Shown here piece after piece: positions 14,544 to 20,593 of a stretch of DNA of 20,593 nucleotides; positions within the stretch are counted from its first letter, which is position 1; every line of letters begins with the position of its first letter. The notes below the pieces were generated by a model that ran no database searches, was not told the DNA's origin, and was given only the letters and a program-made list of their open reading frames with translations. The translations under genes were made by a program, and so were the position numbers. Origin of the DNA: Bacillota bacterium (GTDB lineage: Bacteria > Bacillota > Clostridia > Peptostreptococcales > Anaerovoracaceae); the NCBI GenBank assembly GCA_016284485.1, contig JAEEOX010000100.1, positions 1 to 20,593 of the forward strand. Reading direction: 5' to 3'.

Positions 14544-15275
14544 TTAGATTTGATCTCCGCCGCAGCGATGTTCCCCGCAGCGATCGTGGCCGCAGTCGCC
14601 GCCGTGGTGCTCGTGGTGATCACAGTGAGCATCAGGATCGTATTCGAGAGCACCTGCCGCAAGGGCCTTCGCCGCCTCATCAGCGGAACCCTGGACTCCT
14701 GCATAGAGCCTGATCCCCGCATCAGCCAGCGCCATCTGCGCGCCCATGCCGATACCTCCGCAGATCAGGGCGTCTGCATTAGCGGTCTGCAGGAAGCCTG
14801 CCAGCATTCCATGACCGCTGCCTCCGGTACCTACGACCTGCTCCTTTACGATCTTTCCGTCTTCCACGTCGTACAGCTTGAACTGTGCTGTATGTCCGAA
14901 ATGCTGGAAGATCTCTCCGTTTTCATAAGTCACTGCGATTCTCATAATATTATCTCCTTTGATCTTGATCTCCTGCGGGATGTCCGCCGGAGGGAAATGA
15001 TAGTTGCCGCCGATGATCAGAAGACGCCTGCCGTTTACCAGCATATCCGCCGTCTTTTTACGGGCGCTTTCATATATCGCTGTCACGGTGGTGCGTGAAA
15101 CGTTCATTCTTGAAGCGCATTCCTCCTGGGTGAGCCCCCGGTGATCCAGGAGCCTTAGCACTTCATATTCATCCACGGTCATGGTCACATTGCTGTCGGC
15201 TTCCACGTCATCCGGAGAAAAACTCCGGAACATCGGCAGTTCACCGATCTGTCTGCATCTTATCGGGCGCGGCAT
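14544..15275 (-). CDS. DUF134 HTH domain fused to a NifX/NifB-type (dinitrogenase FeMo-cofactor) domain with His/Cys-rich tail
   Basis: The 243-residue protein begins MPRPIRCRQIGELPMF and has a helix-turn-helix GLTQEECASRMNVSRTTVTAIYESARKK (47-74, key part SRTTVTAIYESA), both typical of DUF134 proteins. From residue 111 (MRIAVTYENGEIFQHFGHT) it continues as a complete NifX-like domain of the dinitrogenase iron-molybdenum cofactor family (TGGSGHGML, CGGIGMGAQ). Residues 214-243 are rich in His and Cys (HCDHHEHHGGDCGH). The two domains are usually separate neighbouring genes. The ATG at 15275 is chosen because AAAGGAG lies nine bases upstream, whereas the ATG at 15284 abuts it. No nif genes are nearby, so a metal- or Fe-S-related sensing role is an inference. 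Confidence 0.85.
   Translation of the reverse strand: MPRPIRCRQIGELPMFRSFSPDDVEADSNVTMTVDEYEVLRLLDHRGLTQEECASRMNVSRTTVTAIYESARKKTADMLVNGRRLLIIGGNYHFPPADIPQEIKIKGDNIMRIAVTYENGEIFQHFGHTAQFKLYDVEDGKIVKEQVVGTGGSGHGMLAGFLQTANADALICGGIGMGAQMALADAGIRLYAGVQGSADEAAKALAAGALEYDPDAHCDHHEHHGGDCGHDRCGEHRCGGDQI
14943..14960 (-). promoter_or_regulatory. Internal ribosome-binding site and in-frame ATG at the start of the NifX domain
   Basis: AAAGGAG (14954-14960) is followed after eight bases by ATG (14943-14945), in frame with the DUF134-NifX fusion and exactly at the beginning of the NifX domain. A free 133-residue NifX-type protein, including the metal-rich tail, could be translated from the same mRNA. 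Confidence 0.65.
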
Positions 15276-15301
15276 GAACTTCATCTCCTTTCATATAGGC
15301 G

Positions 15302-15330
15302 AGCATAACACAGTTACTGACATATGTCAA
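15302..15330 (-). promoter_or_regulatory. sigma-A promoter of the DUF134-NifX gene, with overlapping palindrome
   Basis: Minus-strand -35 TTGACA (15325-15330), 17-base spacer and -10 TATGCT (15302-15307). The perfect 12-bp palindrome TGACATATGTCA (15318-15329) overlaps the -35 box, a place for a repressor, possibly the DUF134 protein itself. Confidence 0.75.
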
Positions 15331-15373
15331 TAACTATGGGTGAGGTAATGTCTGTGACGGCGATATAGATTTT

Positions 15374-15412
15374 TTCCAAAATATTGGAAATGCATATATT
15401 AATGTGTATAAT
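15374..15412 (+). promoter_or_regulatory. sigma-A promoter of the sigma-54 activator gene with an overlapping TTCCA-N6-TGGAA operator
   Basis: The -35 TTGGAA (15384-15389), 17-base spacer and -10 TATAAT (15407-15412) form the promoter. The operator TTCCA-AAATAT-TGGAA (15374-15389) includes the whole -35 box apart from spacer. It matches the three sites upstream of the CitMHS operon, so bound activator should block its own promoter. Confidence 0.8.
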
Positions 15413-15432
15413 GAGACCGGGAGGACAAGACC

Positions 15433-16860
15433 ATGGATAATTTCAAAACTGTGCTGGACAGCGTTGAACAGGGAATACTCGTGTGCGACGAAAACGGCAG
15501 GATAGAGTTTTTCAATGACAGCTATGGAGAATTCGTGGGTAAAAGACTGGAGGATGTGAAGGGCATGCACCTCACTGAACTCAGGCCCGGAGCTGTGGCA
15601 CCGACGGTGCTGAAGACAGGGGAGCCCATACACGCTCTTCGCCGCAAAGAGAGCGGACAGGATTACTTCGCCGACATCTACCCGGTCAAAAAAGACGGGC
15701 GCACCGTAGGCACGGTATCCATCGTTACAAACGTGGACCACGCCAATTATCTCAGCGACCAGCTCAATGAACTACGCAAGGAGGAGGCAAGGCTGAAGGT
15801 CAGGATGAGCCTGACCAATGGAACGCACTACACCTTCGACAGCATAATAGGCGAAAGCATCGTTATACGTAATACCATCGAGCTGGCCAGGAGAATAGCA
15901 GGCTTTGACAGCAACGTCCTGCTTCAGGGCGAGAGCGGCACCGGCAAGGAGCTGTTTTCCCAGGCGATCCACAACGCCAGCAGCAGGCGCTCCGCTCCCT
16001 TCGTTGCCATCAACTGCGCTGCCATAAGCAAGACCCTTCTGGAAAGCGAGCTTTTCGGCTATGAGGAAGGGGCTTTCACCGGCGCCAGGAAAGGCGGCAA
16101 GGCAGGCCTTTTCGAAGCTGCTGAAGGGGGGACCATCTTCCTCGATGAGGTGTCGGAGATGGATTTCGACCTGCAGGCCAAGCTTCTCAGAGTCCTCCAG
16201 GAAAAGAAGTTCCGCCGCATCGGGGGCATCAAGGAGATCAATACCAACGTCAGGGTGATCTGCGCCTGCAATGTGGATATCAAGCAGTATATCGCGGACA
16301 AAAAATTCCGCTCAGACCTATACTATCGCATCTCGGTGGCGCCCATCAATGTTCCGCCTCTCAGAGAGCGGAGGATCGACATTCCTCTTCTTGCCAGAAG
16401 ATTCCTGGACTCAGCAGAGATCCAGAACAAGAGGACCTACAAAATGACAGAGGATGCCAAGAAACTGATGATGAGTTACACCTGGCCGGGCAATATCCGT
16501 GAGCTCAAGAATGCCGTGGAGTATTCCGCCATGATGGCAAAGGACGGCATCATCGATACGAGATGCCTGCCACACAGCATCACCCTGAGGAATGCAGCCA
16601 TGGAGGATTATTACGAAGATGCCCTGCTGATGGGGGACACCGGCGGTGATGACCTTGCATCCAAGGAGCCAATGAATCAGGCAGGCAACGCTGATGTTTT
16701 GAGCTCAGAGACTCTGGCGGAACGTGTAAGTTCCTTTGAAAAACGACAGATAAAGCATGCGATCAGGCTTTACGGCAACACTACCGAGGGCAAGCGCAAG
16801 GCTGCAGAGGCTCTTGGGATCTCGCTTTCATCTCTTTACACCAAGCTTGGGAAGAAGTGA
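15433..16860 (+). CDS. Sigma-54-dependent transcriptional activator (PAS-AAA-HTH)
   Basis: The 475-residue protein has an N-terminal PAS domain (about 5-105, ILVCDENGRIEFFNDSYGEFVG) for a small-molecule signal, a short coiled linker, and an AAA+ domain (about 135-370). The AAA+ part contains Walker A GESGTGKE (166-173), the sigma-54-contacting loop GAFTGA (213-218), Walker B GTIFLDE (233-239) and FRSDLYYRI (292-300). A Fis-type HTH ends the protein (about 425-475, KRKAAEALGISLSSLY). It lacks a response-regulator receiver domain, so it is likely ligand-gated. GGGAGG (15419-15424) sets the start. Matching operators here and upstream of the CitMHS-AtuA operon make that operon its probable target. 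Confidence 0.95.
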   Translation: MDNFKTVLDSVEQGILVCDENGRIEFFNDSYGEFVGKRLEDVKGMHLTELRPGAVAPTVLKTGEPIHALRRKESGQDYFADIYPVKKDGRTVGTVSIVTNVDHANYLSDQLNELRKEEARLKVRMSLTNGTHYTFDSIIGESIVIRNTIELARRIAGFDSNVLLQGESGTGKELFSQAIHNASSRRSAPFVAINCAAISKTLLESELFGYEEGAFTGARKGGKAGLFEAAEGGTIFLDEVSEMDFDLQAKLLRVLQEKKFRRIGGIKEINTNVRVICACNVDIKQYIADKKFRSDLYYRISVAPINVPPLRERRIDIPLLARRFLDSAEIQNKRTYKMTEDAKKLMMSYTWPGNIRELKNAVEYSAMMAKDGIIDTRCLPHSITLRNAAMEDYYEDALLMGDTGGDDLASKEPMNQAGNADVLSSETLAERVSSFEKRQIKHAIRLYGNTTEGKRKAAEALGISLSSLYTKLGKK

Positions 16861-16980
16861 AGACTGACTGCGATTAAACCGCAGGTTGAGCCGGCTGTTA
16901 AAACAGGCGCTGGTCACGGGGAGGTGAATCTGATAATCTGTGCATGACAGCGCTGATCAATGCATCTAAGGAGAAGAGAA

Positions 16981-17997
16981 ATGGAACTTACAAATAAAAT
17001 ACGCAGTCTGCGCACTTCCCGCGGTATAACTCAGGAGGCCCTGGCATCAGCCATGGGAGTTTCAGCCCAGGCGGTCTCCAAGTGGGAGCGCGGCACCACC
17101 ATGCCGGATGTAAGTGTTTTGCCGGAACTTGCGGTGTATTTCGGAGTGTCTCTGGACGAGCTCTTCGGCCTCACGGAAGAGAAGGAATTCGACCGCATCC
17201 AGAACGTGATATGGGACAAAAGACTTTTGGCCCACGATGAATTCGATCAGGCGGTCCGCTGGATCGACGAAAAGATCGCATCGGGATACCGCGTGGCGGA
17301 ATGCCACAGACTGAAAGCAGATCTCTACAATCATCAGGCGGATTTCCTGAAAGAAGCTGCTGCCGAAGAAGCGAAGGCGGCTCTTGCCATCGATCCTGAT
17401 AACAGGGACGCGCTTTCAGAACTCAATGGTGCCATGGGAGGCTTCATCCCCGACTGGTGCGTGAGGAATCACTATAAACTGATAGAATACCTGCAGGACT
17501 TCGTAAAGAAGCATCCGGAGAACCGCAGCGCACACATGTGGCTCATGGACAACATGCTGGATGACAAGCGCTTCAGCGAAGCCGAGGCCGCATGGGAGGG
17601 TCTGGCGAAGGCGGACGATACATACCGCACAGATTTTTATCGCGGACTGCTTATGTGGTATAAGGGCAGAACTGAAGAGGCTCACGAGATCTGGGACGGA
17701 CTCCCCGAGAAATACCCTGAGGATTGGCTGGTCTATCTGAGCCTTGCAGACGTTGCTGTCATGGAGGTCAGATATGATGATGCCGTCAGTCTGTACCGTC
17801 AGGCAATGGAGCATCAGCAGTCACCCAAATTTGTGGACTGCCTGGAATCCACGGCGATGATCTACGAGATACAGGGCAGAAACGCCGAAGCCGTAAAGGC
17901 TCTGGAAGAGGAACTTGAACTCCTGGCCAGTGACTGGGATACCACCGAAGGAGAGACTGCAGACCGAATCAGGCGCTGGATCAGGCGGCTGAAATGA
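16981..17997 (+). CDS. XRE-family regulator with C-terminal TPR-like repeats
   Basis: The 338-residue protein has an N-terminal XRE helix-turn-helix (about 3-62: IRSLRTSRGITQEALASAMGVSAQAVSKWERG, key part SAQAVSKWERG) ending in the usual SLDELFGL. The remainder is all helical with TPR-like pairs (AAAEEAKAALAIDPDNRDAL, FSEAEAAWEGLAK, DDAVSLYRQAMEH, AEAVKALEEELELL), a protein- or peptide-binding scaffold. The start at 16981 is chosen over 16960 because AAGGAG (16968-16973) lies seven bases upstream. It stands alone between the sigma-54 activator and a terminator. Its targets are unknown. Confidence 0.85.
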   Translation: MELTNKIRSLRTSRGITQEALASAMGVSAQAVSKWERGTTMPDVSVLPELAVYFGVSLDELFGLTEEKEFDRIQNVIWDKRLLAHDEFDQAVRWIDEKIASGYRVAECHRLKADLYNHQADFLKEAAAEEAKAALAIDPDNRDALSELNGAMGGFIPDWCVRNHYKLIEYLQDFVKKHPENRSAHMWLMDNMLDDKRFSEAEAAWEGLAKADDTYRTDFYRGLLMWYKGRTEEAHEIWDGLPEKYPEDWLVYLSLADVAVMEVRYDDAVSLYRQAMEHQQSPKFVDCLESTAMIYEIQGRNAEAVKALEEELELLASDWDTTEGETADRIRRWIRRLK

Positions 17998-18007
17998 TAA
18001 GTGTGCT

Positions 18008-18040
18008 ACCCCCGGAGACCGCGCGGTCCCGGGGGTTTTC
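18008..18040 (+). terminator. Rho-independent terminator of the XRE-TPR gene
   Basis: ACCCCCGG (18008-18015) and GACC (18017-18020) pair with GGTC (18025-18028) and CCGGGGGT (18029-18036) around a GCGC loop, with one bulged A. TTTT follows. Confidence 0.85.
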
Positions 18041-18057
18041 TTACATTACGGCGGAAC

Positions 18058-18087
18058 TTGACAGCAAAAAGACCGGATGGATATAAT
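18058..18087 (+). promoter_or_regulatory. sigma-A promoter of the D,D-dipeptidase gene
   Basis: Consensus -35 TTGACA (18058-18063), 18-base spacer and consensus -10 TATAAT (18082-18087), about 50 bases before the ATG at 18138. The boxes suggest a strong constitutive promoter. Confidence 0.85.
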
Positions 18088-18137
18088 TAAGCAGGATATT
18101 ATAATTGGATCGGATCACATCCGGGCAAGGAGGAACC

Positions 18138-18833
18138 ATGGCGACCAATAATTTCGTAAAATATGCAGATCTTCTTACGGTCAACGGAGTGGATCCGGAG
18201 ACTGACAAAGAAAAATTCGTTTTCATACCTGCTGAAGGTCCGTACATCTTCGGCAAATACGCTGAGGGGATGATGATGACCGGTGGGTGCCCGTCCCTGG
18301 CAGTGAGGAAGACTGTGGCAGAGAAGCTGGTGAACGTTGCCAAACGCCTTCAGGCCATCGACCCAAACTACAAGCTCTGGGTGGGCTACGCCTTCAGGGA
18401 GATGAAGGTGCAGCAGGCGATCTTCGAAGAGATCCTGAATGAATTCAAGGACCAGTTCGATGACGAGATGGAACTCTACGAGAGGATCCACGAGAGAATA
18501 GCCATTCCGACGGTCGCAGGACACCCCACCGGCGGAGCGGTGGACGTTGCGATCTACGACGGGTCAAAGGGTGAGACTCTGGATTTCGGCACTGCTCTGG
18601 ATGACCTGACCACGGACCTGATCTACTATGACAGAGATGATATTTCGGAGGAGGCCAGGACCAACCGCAGGATCCTGAGAGAAGCCATGATGGCGGAAGG
18701 CTTTGCCCCCTACGACGGGGAGTGGTGGCACTTCTGCTACGGCGATAAAGAGTGGGCCTTCTACTACAAAAAAGACAAGGCCCTGTACAACCAGGTCTAC
18801 AGCTTCGAGGATCTGGATATTGAAGAGGAGTAG
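18138..18833 (+). CDS. VanX/DdpX-type D-alanyl-D-alanine dipeptidase (peptidase M15D)
   Basis: The 231-residue protein carries the M15 zinc site: H129 and D136 in GHPTGGAVDVAIYD, and E195 and H198 in GEWWHF. An arginine suitable for transition-state binding is R87 (GYAFRE). Such enzymes cut free D-Ala-D-Ala; VanX does so in vancomycin resistance and DdpX in peptidoglycan turnover. No signal peptide is present, so it should be cytoplasmic. The ATG at 18138 is chosen because AAGGAGG (18127-18133) precedes it. No van genes (VanR, VanS, VanH or a D-Ala-D-Lac ligase) are in the window, so resistance should not be assumed; use of D-Ala-D-Ala or cell-wall recycling is more likely. Confidence 0.88.
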   Translation: MATNNFVKYADLLTVNGVDPETDKEKFVFIPAEGPYIFGKYAEGMMMTGGCPSLAVRKTVAEKLVNVAKRLQAIDPNYKLWVGYAFREMKVQQAIFEEILNEFKDQFDDEMELYERIHERIAIPTVAGHPTGGAVDVAIYDGSKGETLDFGTALDDLTTDLIYYDRDDISEEARTNRRILREAMMAEGFAPYDGEWWHFCYGDKEWAFYYKKDKALYNQVYSFEDLDIEEE

Positions 18834-18844
18834 GGAAGTAATTT

Positions 18845-18882
18845 AAAAGCCCCGGAAGCCGTTGCTGGCTTCCGGGGCTTTT
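18845..18882. terminator. Bidirectional Rho-independent terminator
   Basis: A perfect 16-bp stem (AAAAGCCCCGGAAGCC and its complement) with a six-base loop and T residues on both strands. It serves the dipeptidase gene (plus) and the ABM-domain gene (minus), which converge here. Confidence 0.92.
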
Positions 18883-18889
18883 GTTATAT

Positions 18890-19222
18890 TTACTTTCTTA
18901 TAAATGTCTGATCGCCATGTGGCAGTCCGTCGGGGTCGGAAATGTAGCGTTCCACGGTCATGTGCAGATCATATTTGTCGCGGAGCCTTGCTATCTCGCT
19001 CATCATGGATGAGGCGTGATGCCTGTCCAGAGAACCCTGATCACTCCAGCTGTCGATGAGGAGCACGGTCTCGGGATCACTCAGAGGGATGAAGTATTCG
19101 TACCTTTCATTTCCCTCTTCGGCCCTGATTTCTTCAGCGATGCCGCGGGCTTCCATTTCTTCCGCAAATCTTCTGGCGTTCCCATTGGTCCCTTTATAGT
19201 AAAGATTGACAGTAATACTCAT
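18890..19222 (-). CDS. Antibiotic biosynthesis monooxygenase (ABM) domain protein
   Basis: The 110-residue protein looks like a single ABM/quinol-monooxygenase-type alpha-beta barrel: an N-terminal strand SITVNLYYKG, RFAEEMEARGIAEEIRAEEGNERYEYF, then VLLIDSWSDQGSLDRHHASS, which matches the characteristic LIDxWxDxxALxxHxxS segment. These small dimeric proteins include heme-degrading and quinol-oxidising enzymes, and many have no known activity. A GGAGGA site (19231-19236) precedes the ATG. It starts 30 bases after the cysteine desulfurase stop and probably shares its transcript. The segment LHMTVERYISDPDG near the C terminus is not distinctive. Confidence 0.75.
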   Translation of the reverse strand: MSITVNLYYKGTNGNARRFAEEMEARGIAEEIRAEEGNERYEYFIPLSDPETVLLIDSWSDQGSLDRHHASSMMSEIARLRDKYDLHMTVERYISDPDGLPHGDQTFIRK

Positions 19223-19252
19223 GTATCTGCTCCTCCATGGCCTCAGGCCTGT

Positions 19253-20422
19253 TTATTTGGATGTTATCTCTTTGATGCATTCTATGGCGTGATCGGTCTC
19301 CTCCTCGGTGTTGAAGTATCCGAAGGTGAACCTGACTGTGCCTCTGGGATAGGTTCCCAGGGTCCTGTGTGCCAGCGGGGCGCAGTGCAGCCCGCACCTG
19401 GTCATTATTCCGCAGCTGCTCTCCAGCCGGTAGGCCGCATCGGCATTATCCATGGCTTCGAAATCCAGGGATACCACCCCGACTCTTCCTGCCGTTCCCG
19501 CCGGGCCTATGACTTTCACACCGGGAATGTCCCGGACCCCATCGATGAATCTGCCTGCGAGCCTCAGCTCGTGGGCAAGGATCCGGGAGGGGGTCTCAGT
19601 CCGTATGAATTTCAGCGCCTGGTTGAGTCCGATGATGCCCGGGATGTTCAGGGTGCCCGGCTCGAATTTGTCAGGCAGGAAGTCCGGCATCTCAAGTGAA
19701 TCGGAGATGGAGCCTGTTCCGCCCGTAACTATGGGATCCATCATATCGGCCAGTTCGTCGGTGATCATTATGGCTCCGATGCCCTGTGGCCCCAGCAGTC
19801 CTTTATGGCCGGGAACACACAAGCCGGCCAGCTCCAGTTCATCGAAATCTATGTCGACCGCGCCTGCCGCCTGGGAGGCATCCAGCACCAGGGGGATCCC
19901 CCTGGCTCTGCATATTCCGCTTATGGCAGCAGCGTCCTGAAGGGTCCCGGATACGTTGGAGGCCAAGTTGATAACTGCGAGCTTTGGGCCGCGGTCCAGC
20001 ATCTTCTCAAAAGCTCCAGGATCCAGCCGTCCCTCCCCGTCGCAGGGGCAGGTGGAGACCTCTACGCCGGCTTTGGAAAGATCGTCGGCAGGGCGTGCCA
20101 CAGCGTTGTGCTCCATGGAGGAGATCACCAGCCGGTCGCCGGATCTGAGGGCGCCTTTCAGAATAAAGTTCAGGCCGTAGGTCACGGAGGGGACGAAGAC
20201 CACGTTCTTCTCGCTGAGTTTTTTGCGCTCCCTTCCCATGCCGAACAGATCCATGAGCATGGACCTGGTCTCCAGTACGGTGTCCGCTACGTCATAGGCA
20301 GCCTGATATCCGCCTCTGTTTATGTTGGCGCCGGATTCTTCTATATATCGTTTTATGGCGTCTCCCACACCGGGAGCCTTGGGGAAGCTGGTGCTTCCGT
20401 TGTCCAGATAGATTTTCCTCAT
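19253..20422 (-). CDS. Cysteine desulfurase family protein (class V aminotransferase fold)
   Basis: The 389-residue PLP enzyme begins KIYLDNGSTSFPKAPGV, the mark of the cysteine desulfurase subgroup with the YLDNxATSFPKP start. Visible parts are the PLP-binding segment SMEHNAVARP, LDASQAAGAVDID, the Schiff-base lysine in VPGHKGLLGPQGIGAI (about 225-240), and the catalytic loop TRCGLHCAPLAHRTLGTYP with GTVRFTFGYFNTEEE. The cysteine in GLHC would carry the persulfide. Such enzymes release sulfur from cysteine, or selenium from selenocysteine. No iscU, sufU, thiI or mnmA is visible next to it, so the sulfur acceptor is unknown. No good Shine-Dalgarno precedes the ATG; a TAG in frame just upstream fixes it as the earliest usable start. 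Confidence 0.88.
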   Translation of the reverse strand: MRKIYLDNGSTSFPKAPGVGDAIKRYIEESGANINRGGYQAAYDVADTVLETRSMLMDLFGMGRERKKLSEKNVVFVPSVTYGLNFILKGALRSGDRLVISSMEHNAVARPADDLSKAGVEVSTCPCDGEGRLDPGAFEKMLDRGPKLAVINLASNVSGTLQDAAAISGICRARGIPLVLDASQAAGAVDIDFDELELAGLCVPGHKGLLGPQGIGAIMITDELADMMDPIVTGGTGSISDSLEMPDFLPDKFEPGTLNIPGIIGLNQALKFIRTETPSRILAHELRLAGRFIDGVRDIPGVKVIGPAGTAGRVGVVSLDFEAMDNADAAYRLESSCGIMTRCGLHCAPLAHRTLGTYPRGTVRFTFGYFNTEEETDHAIECIKEITSK

Positions 20423-20461
20423 GGTTAAATACTACTACCCCGCTGCGGGACGTCATAATCG

Positions 20462-20481
20462 AATATTTCTATCGAAATATT
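20462..20481. promoter_or_regulatory. Inverted repeat upstream of the cysteine desulfurase gene
   Basis: AATATTTC-TATC-GAAATATT is a perfect 8-bp-arm inverted repeat 40 bases before the start codon. A possible minus-strand -35 box TTGTCA lies at 20490-20495. It could be an operator. The rest of 20423-20593 holds several ATCGAT words and a small hairpin (20562-20580), with no further gene seen. Confidence 0.35.
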
Positions 20482-20593
20482 TTTACCATTGACAAAATCT
20501 ATCGATGTTTCCGTGATCGATCAAAAGGACAAGATTTTACCGTATTTTGCAGGACTATCTACGGTTTTAATAGAAAACCGCTTATCCATGAGA

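Noticed and set aside
14544..15275. Part of a nitrogen-fixation cluster
   Set aside because: NifX-type domains occur widely in non-fixing anaerobes and no nifH, nifD, nifK, nifE or nifN gene is near.
18138..18833. Vancomycin-resistance operon
   Set aside because: Only a VanX-like gene is present; no VanA/VanH-type genes or VanRS two-component genes are in the window.

Overview
The window looks like chromosomal DNA of an anaerobic Firmicute of the class Clostridia, perhaps near Anaerovoracaceae/Family XIII. The placement is an inference from a surface protease with CWB2 cell-wall-binding repeats, a greA-lysS pair, sigma-54-controlled organic-acid catabolism, AAGGAGG ribosome sites and consensus sigma-A promoters. 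No rRNA, tRNA or CRISPR array is visible.

Layout. (1) 1-3623, minus strand: a large secreted M6-type metalloprotease with three CWB2 repeats. A second gene with an almost identical start runs off the left edge, and the two share promoter, structured leader and signal-peptide start. (2) 3712-7379, plus strand: a fold-III PLP racemase (alanine/ornithine racemase family), GreA, and a lysyl-tRNA synthetase with a fused C-terminal tRNA-binding domain, possibly one transcript. (3) 7332-10240: a compact islet bounded by a 48-bp direct repeat (46 of 48 identical) of the 3' end of lysS. It carries a DUF4417 gene, a RadC/JAMM-like protein, a small immunity-like protein, a decayed fragment, and a divergent XRE regulator. 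No integrase is present. (4) 10316-11124: a PrsW-family membrane protease. (5) 11152-14480: a CitMHS transporter and an AtuA-type large/small subunit pair behind a textbook sigma-54 promoter with three tandem upstream operators. (6) 14496-16860: a DUF134-NifX fusion on the minus strand, divergent from a PAS-AAA-HTH sigma-54 activator. The activator's own sigma-A promoter contains the same operator. (7) 16981-20593: an XRE-TPR regulator, a VanX-type D,D-dipeptidase, an ABM-domain protein and a cysteine desulfurase family protein.

Two systems stand out. The first is a self-contained sigma-54 circuit. The activator very likely recognises TTCCA-N6-TGGAA, which occurs three times (one with a single mismatch) upstream of the transporter/AtuA operon and once over the -35 box of the activator gene. 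This predicts activation of the operon and autorepression of the regulator. The second is the islet at the end of lysS, where a JAMM-domain protein is translationally coupled both to a DUF4417 gene and to a small immunity-like gene. It is a candidate toxin-immunity or defence cassette that I do not recognise as a described unit. All family assignments come from reading motifs by eye; no database search was run.
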